64,000 nucleotides of DNA from Haemonchus contortus (Eukaryota; Nematoda; Chromadorea; Rhabditida; Trichostrongylidae): the NCBI GenBank assembly GCA_000469685.2, contig LS997563.1, forward strand, positions 21,088,687-21,152,686, written 5' to 3'. Each line of letters begins with the position of its first letter. Within the stretch, counting starts at the first letter, position 1. This document shows positions 1 through 10,099 of the stretch, piece by piece. The notes beneath the pieces were generated by a model. That model had not been told where the DNA came from, did no database searches, and saw only the letters and a list, made by a program, of their open reading frames with translations. Both the position numbers and the translations under genes were made by a program.

Positions 1-175
1 TTCACCAAACTTTAAGAAGGGGAGGAGCTTAAGGGTTGACGAGCCAAATGGATATTCAGTTCTTATCTCATTGCAGCTTTTTGGGCGAGATAATCATCTC
101 ACCTACCTCGGAGTTCCTCCCCTTCTTATTGTTAGATTGAGGTTAAAACAATATTCATTTGGCTAAAGGCATCTT
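1..175 (+). repeat. Dispersed module D, truncated copy
   Basis: This stretch matches 47,575-47,740 in the same orientation and 12,830-13,000 in reverse. Shared landmarks are the 'caaatg.atattca..tctta' block, the 'tagctttttg.gcgag' block and the 'tactgaggttaaaac.atattc' end. It carries no coding potential. It is cut by the window start, so its full length is unknown. Confidence 0.55.
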
Positions 176-1512
176 CTCTGGGGGCAAGCAAAAAGGGCGA
201 CCAATCCTTTCGATCCGGCAACGCTGCGTTTTAGCCTTCAGTGATTTGAAGGGCACTGCGCCCCCTCCCCCGACTACATTTTCACCTGGGAAGTTAAGAA
301 AAGCGCGGGCCTTCAGTGAAACATAAACTCTGAATCGTCTCAATCTAATACCAAGATATGAACCGGCTTTCGTTCTACTTTTAAGGAACTGACTTTGATT
401 GTTCCTTACCACTGTGCTTATCGCTCATTTTTTGCCAGCCCATTCCAATGATCCGTGTTGGTTTTTTTAGTGTTACTCTATGAAACTTCACGTTATCTAG
501 GTCACATAGTATGCAACAGGGGCGTTGTTGAAAACCTTCATCTGTTGCTGTTTGTTCCACTCTTGAGCGTGCTCGTTACAAACTCAGTGGCTCCTGTCTT
601 CTATGATCCCTTATCAACCCTACCACCTGTCATCATTCGCTATCATAAAGTACACTTTTCAGCTTCGTATGAGAGGCACCCGGTTTTTCTTTGTTCGTAG
701 CTTGATATTGCCAGATAGGAAACGAGATTGCTGAAACCGGGGTTGAGCCAGATCTCAACCGCCCGATTTGAGTTGCCGAGCTTTTGTAGGAGTCGACATC
801 TATGACCAAATGCGGATTAGATGATCGGGAGCGAAGGAATGAATCTCTTTCAGTTTCAAAAATCGTGTGGTATGCAGGGGACAATGCCTCGTATAAGTCA
901 GTCGTATAAAGTCGTACTTGACCTTCCTAGCTTGCATAATTAGATCTTCAATACACGCTTCTGATGCAACAACATTATACAGGGCATTAGGTCTAATTTT
1001 GCAAGCTAGGAATATCAAGCACGATCAGTTCGCGCATTGTAAGTAAAGATCGATACTTTGGCTTCTCCTTTTTTGGACAGCCTGTTATGGCCCTGAGACT
1101 TCAGCAGCCTCTACCGAGCGATCCTGCTGAACGCTGCCAGCGTTCATAACTGGGAACTACCCCAGACTCAAAGAATGATTGCCATTCATGTTCCTGTTTC
1201 TGGCGCATACATACCACGGGCTGACCAGGCTCTAATATTTCGGCTGAGTAAACTCAGGGTGGCAAACCAGCCAATTTCACAGTGTGCAATGGGTAATGGG
1301 TTTCTTTGTTAGAAGCAACCTCGAGTCGTCAATCATTTACTCCCCTCCATTCCAACGCAAGTTTCGACTGCGCTGATGTGTAGAATACACTCTTCTCCAC
1401 ACTGCAGACTCTCCACCGCACACATACAGATTCATCTGCAAGAGAACGGGAGGCACAAATTCTTTAGTGAGAAAGAGTCTCGGCATATTGTCATCAGTGT
1501 GCACGACCGACA
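176..1512. other. No recognisable gene; probable CR1 5' UTR at the right end
   Basis: No frame here has a recognisable protein motif. The last few hundred bases before the ORF1 start are probably the 5' UTR/promoter of the CR1-type element, but its 5' boundary cannot be seen because this class makes no fixed terminal repeat. A small hairpin lies inside (listed separately). Confidence 0.4.
911..1025. repeat. Imperfect hairpin, ~36-bp arms
   Basis: The left arm 911-946 and right arm 990-1025 are inverted copies. Both contain the core 'ttcctagcttgca.aattaga' with a few mismatches, and the loop is about 43 bp. It resembles a small foldback or MITE remnant; no target duplication was recognised. 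Confidence 0.5.
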
Positions 1513-2196
1513 ATGCCACCCAAGGTAGATCGACTTCACAGGAAGAAGGAGGTGCTTGCTGACTCAGGTAGTTCCAAGATAGCCCAATGTGCTCCTTCTC
1601 AGCCTTCAGGAACACTTTCGGTGGACACGGATTACTCTGGTCTTTCAGCAAGCCAGCTTATTAAGGCGGTTCTGGAGCGGAATAGTGATCCTGTAATCGA
1701 GAAGATGCTTCTAGCTTTAGCGGAAAAGATACCCAAGGAAATGTCAGAGCTTTTGGAAGCTGAGAAACGCTCCAGAAGCATCGTTTTGAGTGGGCTCGAA
1801 GAGGCTCCCCCACATGCACTGCCGTCCGAGAAGCAGAGAGATCTGGAGTCGAAAGTTTTCGATATTTTGGATGTTTTGAACGTGGAGTGTCGGCCTGTTG
1901 AAGTCTATAGGATGGGAAAAGAGGTTCCTTCGCGTCCCAGACTTGTGAAAGTCCTCTTACCTTCGCGCTTCCACTGGCGCACTGCACTAACTAACGCAAG
2001 GAATCTGAAGACGAATGGATTTGAGAATATATTTGTCAGAAGGAGTATGACACATGAAGAAAGGAAGCATGAATACGAACTTCGGCAGCAAGCGAGAGAG
2101 CGGAACAGAGGTAAGACGGTTCGCGAATGGGTGGTGTACAAAGGAGAGCTCAGACGAGTTTCTGAGTTGTCGCAGAGGCTCTCGGGAAACGCCTGA
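1513..2196 (+). CDS. CR1-type ORF1 protein
   Basis: This 227-residue protein precedes the endonuclease/RT frame in the same element. Basic residues crowd the N-terminus (MPPKVDRLHRKKE) and C-terminal third. A central segment contains RSIVLSGLEE, then VYRMGK, RPRLVKVLL and IFVRRSMTHEER. This is the pattern of the RRM-like ORF1 proteins of L1/CR1 elements, which bind element RNA as a chaperone. Residues ~60-90 (LLALAEKIPKEMSELLEAEKRS) look helical. The stop is 2 nt before the ORF2 start, so ORF2 translation probably depends on reinitiation or leaky scanning (inference). The family assignment is from motif order only. Confidence 0.75.
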   Translation: MPPKVDRLHRKKEVLADSGSSKIAQCAPSQPSGTLSVDTDYSGLSASQLIKAVLERNSDPVIEKMLLALAEKIPKEMSELLEAEKRSRSIVLSGLEEAPPHALPSEKQRDLESKVFDILDVLNVECRPVEVYRMGKEVPSRPRLVKVLLPSRFHWRTALTNARNLKTNGFENIFVRRSMTHEERKHEYELRQQARERNRGKTVREWVVYKGELRRVSELSQRLSGNA

Positions 2197-2198
2197 AG

Positions 2199-5033
2199 AT
2201 GCATGGTTCCCTCGATAACGGTAACCTAAAGTGCTTCCTGTTTAATGCCCGCAGTATTGCGAATAAAATGCATCACTTGCATATGTTCTTGAGTAAATTC
2301 AAACCTGATGTTCTGACGATTACTGAGACATGGCTGAGTGCTAAGGTTCGCGACACTGAATTGACTGGAGGATTCCCATATTCTGTTTACAGGCGTGATC
2401 GTATAGGTAGGAGGGGAGGTGGTGTTTGCTGTTTAGTGAATTCCTTCCTGATCTCAAAAGAAATTAAAGTTGATGTGGAGCTTGGTCTAGACCTAATTTG
2501 TATTGAGCTTCTGAACGGTGCCTCCTCTGCATCTACTATCAGGCTTGTGGCAGTCTATCGCCCACCCAGTACCTCTGCAGCCATCGATGATGCCTTTGTT
2601 GAGCTTCTGTCGGATATCTGCGCCGTGCGATCCCATACATTGGTTATTGGAGATTTCAACCTCAATATCGATTGGTCCAACAAGCACCCGTTTAATTGTG
2701 TCGCTTCGCAGTACCTTCGCCTTTTTGACACACTCGGTTTCGCACAGTGTGTTACAGAGGCGACCTACTGTGACAAGATACTAGACCTTGTTCTGTCTTC
2801 TTCCCAAGCTGTTAAATGTGTTTCCATTCTGCCACCTTTCTCAAATTCTGACCATAACGTCGTGGCCTTCAAGCTGGCTCAAACTATGTCTCTACCTCAC
2901 CCAGTTCCTACACCCAATTTTGCCAACCTTGACTTTCGATTGCTAGATTCGGTCTTTCTCGCTGTTGACTGGTTTGCTCTTTTCAACAACTATACTTCCA
3001 TTGATGATATTTACAAGAGGTTTTGCAGAAAAATTTACTCCGTTCTCGCTTCCTTCATTTCTTTTAAGCTTCCTTCTACGCATAATGTGCGTTATCCTCC
3101 TCATATCGAAAATCTGTTGACCCAAAAACTACGGCTTTTCCGAGTGCTTCCGAATCCTTTGACAAATACATTATACAGGAAAGTGTGCTCTGACCTCGAT
3201 AAACATGTCAAAAAGTTCGTGGAAAATCGTGATAAGCGGCTGTCGGCTAAGGCTAATTCTATGCATCTTTTCAGTTTAGTCAGACGAAGAGTTAAAACCA
3301 CTCTAAAGCTACCCGCACTCTCGGATTGCTTCGGCTCTCTCTTTGTTACCGATGAGGAGAAAGCCGAAGCTTTAGGTAGCTACTTTGCTGGTGTTTTTTC
3401 CACAGATACCTCTGAGGATGAAGTTCAGACTAGCAATCAGTTCGGCATCAATCATTCCTTGTCTTGGATTTCCTTCCATCCTCAAGAGGTTTTCAGTGTA
3501 CTTACTAAGCTCAAGCCGTCCATGGCTGAGCCGTATGATGGCATCCCCCAGATACTTTTCCGTAAGTGTGCTCGCTCATTATGCAAACCATTAGCACACA
3601 TTTTCAACATTTCTTTGCTTCTTGGAAAAGTACCTGATATCTGGAAAGAATCCATAGTTTCAGCCATTCCTAAGAAGTCCGACAGCCGACTCCTATCTGA
3701 CTTCCGCCCTATTAGCAATTTACCCACGGCTGCCAAGGTTATGGAAGCCTTGATTAGAGAAAAGATCTTGGCATGGCTCAATAGATTCAATGTTGTTCCA
3801 CTAGAGCAGCATGGGTTCTTAAGAGGAGCTTCTACAGCTTCTAATCTTCTTGACACTTTCTTCGATTGGACTGTTGCCTTAAATAATGAGGAAGCGGTGG
3901 ATATTGTATTCATTGATCTTTCTAAAGCTTTTGACAAGGTCAGCCACTCCAGGCTTCTTTCAAGACTACATGATCTTGGCATCAGTGGGCAGCTGCTGAG
4001 TTGGTTTAGATCTTACTTAAGCGATAGACATATGACGATTAAAGTTGGTCAGAGTTTCTCGCAGCGTTACTATTGTCACAGTGGAGTTCCTCAAGGTGGT
4101 GTGCTGTCACCCCTTCTGTTTCTCATATACACAATTGATCTTCCAGCTTCCATAACAACTTCTAGTTACATCAAAACACAAATCTATGCTGATGACATTA
4201 AGATCTATGTCTCGTATGGTATGGAGAACCGGGAAGAAGCCCAGTCATCCCTTCAACGCTCTCTTGTAAAGATGGCTGAGTGGGCCGAGCTCTGGCGTCT
4301 TCCCATTAACCTTAAGAAATGTTCGGTGTTGCACGTTGGTGTAGGATCTCCTTTGGATTATGAAATTTGTGGCATCAAGCTGGCCCGTTGCTCGTCTGCC
4401 AAGGACTTGGGGCTCACTTACGGTCCTGATCTCAAGTTTACTTCCCATATAGACTGCGTGGTTAACAAAGCTTTCTCTATTTTGTTCCTCATCCTGCGCA
4501 ATGTGCTAACAAACGACAACAAAATTTTGATTCGCTTGTACAAGGCATATGTCCTCCCTCATCTCGAATACTGCTCTCAGGTATGGAGCCCGGTGCTTAA
4601 AAAGGATATTGCTAAACTTGAGAAAGTCCAGAGAACTTTCACGAGGATCTTGTTTCTCAGAATGTTCCCTGGCACGGAGTACAGGCTGATACCTAGTTAT
4701 AAAGATCGTCTAAAAATGTTTGGTTTAATGAGTTTAATGAACAGACGTATCATAAGTGATCTCGTTTTCTGCTTTCGCATAATACGCAAAGAAATCAAGC
4801 TCAGAGCTAGTAAGTACTGGGTCTTCCGGCCTAGTAGTGCTAGATCTAACGGCTTCTCGTTGCAAAGCAAAAGAATAAAAAGGTTCAATCATGCCCTAAC
4901 ATTTAATTCCTTCTTCTTCCGTACAGCAAGATGGCTTGAAAAGCTTCCGCGAGAGGTGCTACAATCGAGTAATGGTAAGATTTTCAAGGCCAAATTGAGG
5001 GCCTTAAATGTAGCTCAGATAATCGACTCGTAA
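2199..5033 (+). CDS. CR1-type ORF2: APE endonuclease plus reverse transcriptase
   Basis: The protein has 944 residues. The N-terminal ~230 residues are an exonuclease-endonuclease-phosphatase domain that nicks target DNA: FNARS, E43 in TITETWL, GDFN at 151-154 and SDH at 217-219 supply the expected metal and catalytic residues. The reverse transcriptase occupies about 440-760: DFRPISNLP, motif A FIDLSKAFD near 571-579, motif B GVPQGGVLSP, motif C YADD at 663-666, and the following NLKKC segment. The C-terminus (LPHLEYCSQVW, LEKVQR) is typical of CR1/Jockey proteins. No RNase H domain is present. All catalytic residues are intact, so activity is possible. The first ATG is used; it lies 2 nt after the ORF1 stop. 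Confidence 0.92.
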   Translation: MHGSLDNGNLKCFLFNARSIANKMHHLHMFLSKFKPDVLTITETWLSAKVRDTELTGGFPYSVYRRDRIGRRGGGVCCLVNSFLISKEIKVDVELGLDLICIELLNGASSASTIRLVAVYRPPSTSAAIDDAFVELLSDICAVRSHTLVIGDFNLNIDWSNKHPFNCVASQYLRLFDTLGFAQCVTEATYCDKILDLVLSSSQAVKCVSILPPFSNSDHNVVAFKLAQTMSLPHPVPTPNFANLDFRLLDSVFLAVDWFALFNNYTSIDDIYKRFCRKIYSVLASFISFKLPSTHNVRYPPHIENLLTQKLRLFRVLPNPLTNTLYRKVCSDLDKHVKKFVENRDKRLSAKANSMHLFSLVRRRVKTTLKLPALSDCFGSLFVTDEEKAEALGSYFAGVFSTDTSEDEVQTSNQFGINHSLSWISFHPQEVFSVLTKLKPSMAEPYDGIPQILFRKCARSLCKPLAHIFNISLLLGKVPDIWKESIVSAIPKKSDSRLLSDFRPISNLPTAAKVMEALIREKILAWLNRFNVVPLEQHGFLRGASTASNLLDTFFDWTVALNNEEAVDIVFIDLSKAFDKVSHSRLLSRLHDLGISGQLLSWFRSYLSDRHMTIKVGQSFSQRYYCHSGVPQGGVLSPLLFLIYTIDLPASITTSSYIKTQIYADDIKIYVSYGMENREEAQSSLQRSLVKMAEWAELWRLPINLKKCSVLHVGVGSPLDYEICGIKLARCSSAKDLGLTYGPDLKFTSHIDCVVNKAFSILFLILRNVLTNDNKILIRLYKAYVLPHLEYCSQVWSPVLKKDIAKLEKVQRTFTRILFLRMFPGTEYRLIPSYKDRLKMFGLMSLMNRRIISDLVFCFRIIRKEIKLRASKYWVFRPSSARSNGFSLQSKRIKRFNHALTFNSFFFRTARWLEKLPREVLQSSNGKIFKAKLRALNVAQIIDS

Positions 5034-5785
5034 GCTTGTTCATTATCATGTTGCCATCATTTACAGGTCTTACTGAGGTAGTTCGCCGTCGATATCGATC
5101 GGGTAGCAGCTATACCTGTAGCGGTATGTAGGGACAACCGTGTTCCAATGGAATGCCTCTCCGGTTATTCTCGTTGCCTTGAAAGTTTCATTGGATGTAT
5201 ATTTCTTCTTTTTTTGTGCTGCGATCATGCATCCTGGTTCGGTATTCTCTTGACGAATCTCTGTGTCGCCGTTTTTCTTCTAATAGCCTTGTCTCTCGAA
5301 TCTCACTTTCTTTCCGTGTCCGCCTATGGGTTGCTTTCACCTATTTCCTTTTCCTTACTTGAATGTTGTTGTTTTTTTTTTCTTTTCTCCTTGTTTTTTT
5401 TCTTTTTTTTCCTTTCGTTGAGCTTCTTTTTTGTTCCTGAACTAAGAGTCCGTCGCCACCATTGCTGAGTCTGCTATATCGAAGCTTCTAGTTTGGTCAT
5501 TGTCCGACCCAACAGTTCACATCTCGCCGTTCAGCCAGTAGCATACAAGTCGGTTCCACGAGGGAAGTTGGCGTACCCGTGTGCCGAAGTTCCGACTTGG
5601 TCCTATGACTCCTTACGGAATGAGGGCACCTTGGCCAACTGGTGCGATTACTGGCTATGGAGGCTTCTTCGTTGAACTTACTTCCATTGCAGTTCTAGAG
5701 ATTGGTATTTCTGTCCTCTCTCCCTTCCTAATCTCACTTGTACTGTGGCGACGGGTGGTTTATTTGCTACTATGCAGTTGTGGCG

Positions 5786-5799
5786 CACTCAATTGAGTG
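5786..5799. other. Palindrome beside the CR1 3' tail
   Basis: CACTCAATTGAGTG is a perfect 14-bp inverted repeat directly before the (aaat)n tail. In CR1-like elements the extreme 3' end is what the reverse transcriptase recognises, so a hairpin here could be part of that signal (inference). Confidence 0.45.
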
Positions 5800-5820
5800 T
5801 ATAAATAAATAAATAAATAT

Positions 5821-6440
5821 TAGTATACCAGGCGGCTATGCACGCTCTCGCGCGCGCTAGGGGCTCTAGCCATGAGAGGCGGAGCCGCATGAGCTGATTT
5901 TCATTATAGACCTTTATCGGATTTATGAGTTTCCGCTCAAACCCCGCCCCTTGTGGGCGGAGTCTGGTCCTGCCACCCACCATAAGTGTTCCCATCCTGT
6001 CGCCTGTACTCCTACCAGGTTTACTTTCTAGGTCCATGGGCACAGGTTATGAATTTCTGCCCAAACCCCGCCTCCTGTGGGCGGGGTCTGGTCCTGCCAC
6101 CCACCATAAGTTCTCCCATCATGCCGCCTGTACTCCTACCATATTTGAACTCTCTAGGTCCATGGGAACCGGTGTTATGAATTTTAACCCAAACCCCGCC
6201 CTTGTGGGCGGAGTCTAGTTCTGCCACCTGCCATAAGTTTCCCCATCGCGGTTTCTGTACTCCTACCTAGTTTGAACTTTCTAGGTCCATGGGGACGGGA
6301 GTTATGAATTTCCGCACAAACCCCGCTCCTTGTGGGCGGAGTCTGGTTCTGCCACCCACCATGAGTTTTGCCTCCATGACGCCTGTACTCCTACCAAATT
6401 TGAACTCTCTACGTCCATGGAAACCGGAATTATGGATTTT
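5821..6440 (+). mobile_element. Satellite-bearing element family H, copy 1
   Basis: It starts with the family head 'ggctatgcacgct' (5,834), which also occurs at 13,057 and, inverted, at about 23,020. Four ~127-bp units then follow and a degenerate 'tatataaatg' end lies near 6,445. No ORF is believable. The modular structure (head, tandem repeats, microsatellite, TATATAAAG end) is shared between copies and is compared with HINE/DINE-1 elements in the findings. Confidence 0.55.
5925..6431 (+). repeat. Tandem satellite, 4 units of 124-128 bp
   Basis: Units begin at 5,925, 6,049, 6,177 and 6,304, with a partial fifth at 6,432. Each contains 'aaccccgccc..tgtgggcgg', 'tctgccacccaccat', 'cctgtactcctacc' and 'taggtccatggg'. 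The GC-rich first block is a hairpin (CCGCCC...GGGCGG). Related units occur at 13,275-13,380 (one unit) and, inverted, at 22,280-22,740 (about four units). Confidence 0.9.
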
Positions 6441-8399
6441 CGTATATAAATGTAAGAAGGGATGTGAGCTTCGAGGCACGCTCCGCCCATTGTGGGCAGG
6501 CCTCCGCTGACGTCATTTATGCTGGAGACACCCCCGACAATGCTCCTCCTACATCAACTTTTTCCTGCTCTGTTGGCTTTCTCCAAACCGAGTTATAAAT
6601 GTTTTCATAAAGCATTGCATTTTTGGAGAACGCCCCGCCCATCGGGGGTGGGTCTCCCCAGTTTGATCTAACTTACCAATGCACACCTCAAGCCACCTTT
6701 AAACCCCAACTTTGAGGCCGTCTTGTGGCTGAATTTGAAATCATGGTCCTCGGTAGGGCTCATTTCGAGGCACGCCACGCCCACTGTGGGCGGGGCTCCG
6801 CCGAGCTGATGTGTGTTTTATACTTCTCGAGACCTGGCCCACCCATCCCACACTTGACCCGGTCTTTCAATCGAGCGATTTCGTTATAATAGTCAATATA
6901 TGTAAACCATGCTAGTGTCTCGGGATGATCCAACAACGATTCCTCAGTCCAACAAAGACAGGTGTGAGACCTTTACAGAATTTGATCTCGATAATCTAGT
7001 TATAAATCTAGGGGATTGTGGTTGGTTTTAATCGCAAGAAATCTAGCTAATTTCCGTACTAGAATGATTTATACGTATATTCGCTGTAAGCAGCTCTATC
7101 GCCAGCGAAAGGTCGAACAGCTGAGTAAAACCGGTGTGGTGCGATTCACGCGTCAAACTAATGAGGTCATCGCACAAAACGCGCTAAAACGTCGCGCTTA
7201 CCACCATAATGCAAGAAATAAGAACTTATAAGTAGAATAAGTAGAAAAATGACCAAGTATGCACGTTTATAGACGGATTGCCTTTCTAGGATCAAGAAAT
7301 TTAAAGTTATTCTTATTTTGAACGTTTGATAAGTAAATTGTTGACCTATGAGGTGAATTCCTAATCTCGAAAGGGCTTCATTGCCATAGCAAAGAGATCT
7401 GCTCTAATTCACGGCGAAGCTGTGGACTACTGCAAATTTATTAGGTCCACCTCAACAGAAAGGTACTAAAACGATGCCGCGTGCGCGAAGCGCTCTAATG
7501 GAATCACGCGTGAATCGCGCGCCCCCCGAGTGAAACTCGATCTAGGCTCAATCTCAGCGACTAAAACTAGGACTGCTGCCTCTTCTTCCTTTCAGCTCTT
7601 CCCTTATCGATTATATGCGAAACTTTGCGAGTATGGTCGTTAATTAGTCATTGCCTGACCTTACCCATTTCCACGCTGACGTTTTGGCAGTTGTTTCCGA
7701 AAAGAATTCTTGACAGTTTACAAGAATGTCACTAGAATTCTTGTAAACTCTTTGTCCTCCTGACTTCGTCGGGAAGAGGTCGAGCTATTATAGTCGGTTG
7801 GTGCAACGACAATGTAATATCCATCAAACTTTAATAGAATCGGAGTGATCTCAACTAATGCCTAGTTCCGTATTTTCAAATTTTCCACCATTCAGACAAG
7901 AAAAACATCAGAAAGTACTGTCCTCTCTAGAAGACTTTTTTTAGTTCACATGAGAAGCTACTAGCTCTTTGCCTCAATGTTGGTGCATTGAGAAGGAATA
8001 TTATGAGAGCTGGATTGTTAAAGTATACATGTCGTCAGTCGCGAAGCCACGATTCAGCTTGACTCCTCTCGTTTCTAGAGACCCGTATAACAGATTAACA
8101 GAGTTATGGCTCTTTTTTGCGTTGCGTCTTTGATGATTGGTGGTCCCGTGAACAACTGTATCACTTGGGGCGATCTCATTTTAAAATGTCAGACTGCGGA
8201 GAGACGAGGAATAGAGATCGTTGACTTAACAATAGACGACGGTACGCCTTACCAAAAAGTTAGGCAAATCAGTTCAGACGTCCACGGTTCAATCTTAGCA
8301 ATTGAAAGCGGGATGCTGCCAGCCACGTTATGAGTTAATGTATTCCGCGCACACTAATTATTCTAATTACCCAGTAGTAGCTGTTTCGAAAACGTCTAT
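6441..8399. other. Non-coding; three diverged GC-rich hairpin repeats, otherwise nothing recognised
   Basis: Blocks near 6,470, 6,630 and 6,765 repeat 'ttcgaggcacgc..cgccca.tgtgggc', clearly related to the GC hairpin of the adjacent satellite. A short hairpin (agtttacaagaat / attcttgtaaact) sits at about 7,709-7,752. The small open frames between 7.0 and 8.4 kb show no domain and no convincing splice context. Confidence 0.45.
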
Positions 8400-9235
8400 T
8401 TTAGCTTATCCTGTAACAGGCTACAAGCGCTGTCAATTCGACCAGCATTTGTTTCATCCGCTCATTGCTCAGTGTTACAAGCCAAATTTCAACTGCAAAG
8501 CGGGGGTGATGGAAATAGCGTCCGTCGACACTCACTCTCAATCATCCCATTCTATATGACGCATGTTTTCGAGAACGGCACTGAGGGTTTGGACGAAATG
8601 GTATCGCCCTGTCGGACAACTCTCTTTCCGTTGATGATGATTTTTTTGCAGAATGGCGAAATCTTGGTCGTGAAGCTGTCGTGGAGATAACAAATCATCT
8701 TTATCTATTGAGTAGGTACCCTGGATGCCCGAGGCTTCAATTACCGCTTCTGTCTGTAGTATCGAAGGCCCTCTTCGAATCGATCAACGTAAGGCATATC
8801 GGCACTTCAGTCGTGTGACTGTGTGGATGCGATCTTTTGTGAAATAGTGAACCCTATCCGAAACCCTGCCTGCTCCCATGGCTGCTCTTCATCTAATGTT
8901 ATGACAATCAGGAAGCCACATGCGAAAAGCTTGTGAATTACAGACAGCAGGCAGAAAGTTGCTAATATGGTCGGAATTTTTTCCCTTGTACTGCAACACA
9001 GTCTTGCTAGTTTTTCAGAACGTGAACACTTTGCGCCCTTGTAGGTACCGCGTGAAGAGCTCAGCCAAAGTTCTGACGATAAGGGATGGAAGACTTTTCA
9101 GACGTTCTGGTATGACCCCATCGGCACCGAGCGCCGTACAAATCGTCATTGGCGTGATGGCATATCGAATTCCGGAAGGGAGACATATCCGTCTGCACTC
9201 TTTTCTCGGCATCAATAGAGAAAGAAATCTTTAGC
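8400..9235 (-). pseudogene. RTE-type reverse transcriptase, decayed fragment 1
   Basis: Read on the minus strand from 9,235 downward, the sequence gives RTE-like pieces in shifting frames. First comes the pre-RT linker ending LARLFTRYL-like (here LAELFTRYLQGRKV), then AGFRIGFT, ISPFCKKIII and VVRQGDTIS. The YADD region is unreadable. Multiple stops and frameshifts show it is dead. It lies opposite in orientation to the RTE fragment at 10.1 kb. The three other RTE copies in the window (10.1, 48.7 and 57.8 kb) support the assignment. Confidence 0.7.
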
Positions 9236-10099
9236 TTATACGATATTTGGGCAGTCAATCAGTGAAGGATGCTTGAGACAATTGATTGGTCTAAAATAGT
9301 TACCATTTAGAAAATTGTGATTATCAATATTCGAGCGAGGTATCCGTACGCTACATTCCTCGCGCTTATACATATTTTTGCTTATACTGTAGGACCGGGG
9401 AGAAATAGAGTCGATTCCTTTTACTAAAAGCTTCCTTCCATTGAAGGATCTTGGTGACGGGGCTACTTAGTGGCAGCGGCCAGGCAGCAAATAAGGGAGT
9501 GATTCGAGAAATGAAAGTTAACGAAAACTGCTCAGAGTACATAGTTGATATAGAAGACCAACCCCTCTTCTAAGTCAACTAATAACTTGTAGTGCCCCCA
9601 TACGCACTTGGCCATAGACATCGAGTTGTACCAAAAAAAACCACCACTCGATAACTCGGATAGACTGTTTGAAGATGTGGTTCAACCCCAGCCCTGACAA
9701 TCTTCGCCAAATGCATTACTCAGAAACCTAGTTGAAAGTGTTTAGTGTTTATAACCGGACTAAAATAGCTTTCAGAGAGGACCCACCTTCTTCAAGGTCA
9801 TCGTCTGTGATTTCAGCGTTAACACTGGCTGCAGAACGTGTTGAAAGAGCCCCAAAACTGTCATGTATTGAAATCACTTCGTTAATCTTGCTTGGTTTCT
9901 GTGAAGGTTGCGTTATCAAAAACACAGATGAAGAATCTAAACGGCATCAAATACATTCACGATGGAGCTAGGGAAGCAGAGTGTCTATAAGTTGCCAAGA
10001 AATGTTTCTTTTCGATGACTCTTGAGCCACAACGCCAGTTTGGTATTGCGCGAGCTCCAAATAATCATTAGCTAACATCCAATCCTGCGAAGCTATTCA
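9236..10099. other. No recognisable feature
   Basis: Neither strand shows a domain, a terminal repeat or a convincing exon here. It lies between two oppositely oriented RTE fragments and is probably old transposon-derived or unique DNA. Confidence 0.3.

Larger units (their letters stand above)
1513..5820 (+). mobile_element. CR1/Jockey-type non-LTR retrotransposon, apparently full coding length
   Basis: Two long open frames (ORF1 and ORF2) are separated by only 2 nt and followed by a ~790-bp 3' region. That region has a pyrimidine-rich stretch (about 5,200-5,430), a 14-bp perfect palindrome at 5,786-5,799 and a short (aaat)n tail at 5,801-5,820. An APE-type endonuclease followed by a reverse transcriptase with no RNase H is the layout of the CR1/Jockey group. 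No frameshift or stop interrupts either ORF, unlike every other transposon in the window, so this is the youngest-looking element here. The 5' end is undefined. The tail abuts the satellite element at 5.82 kb. Confidence 0.85.

Noticed and set aside
7793..7860. 'gtcggttggtgcaacgacaatgtaat', similar to a mariner terminal repeat
   Set aside because: Only a single short match with no partner end or transposase.
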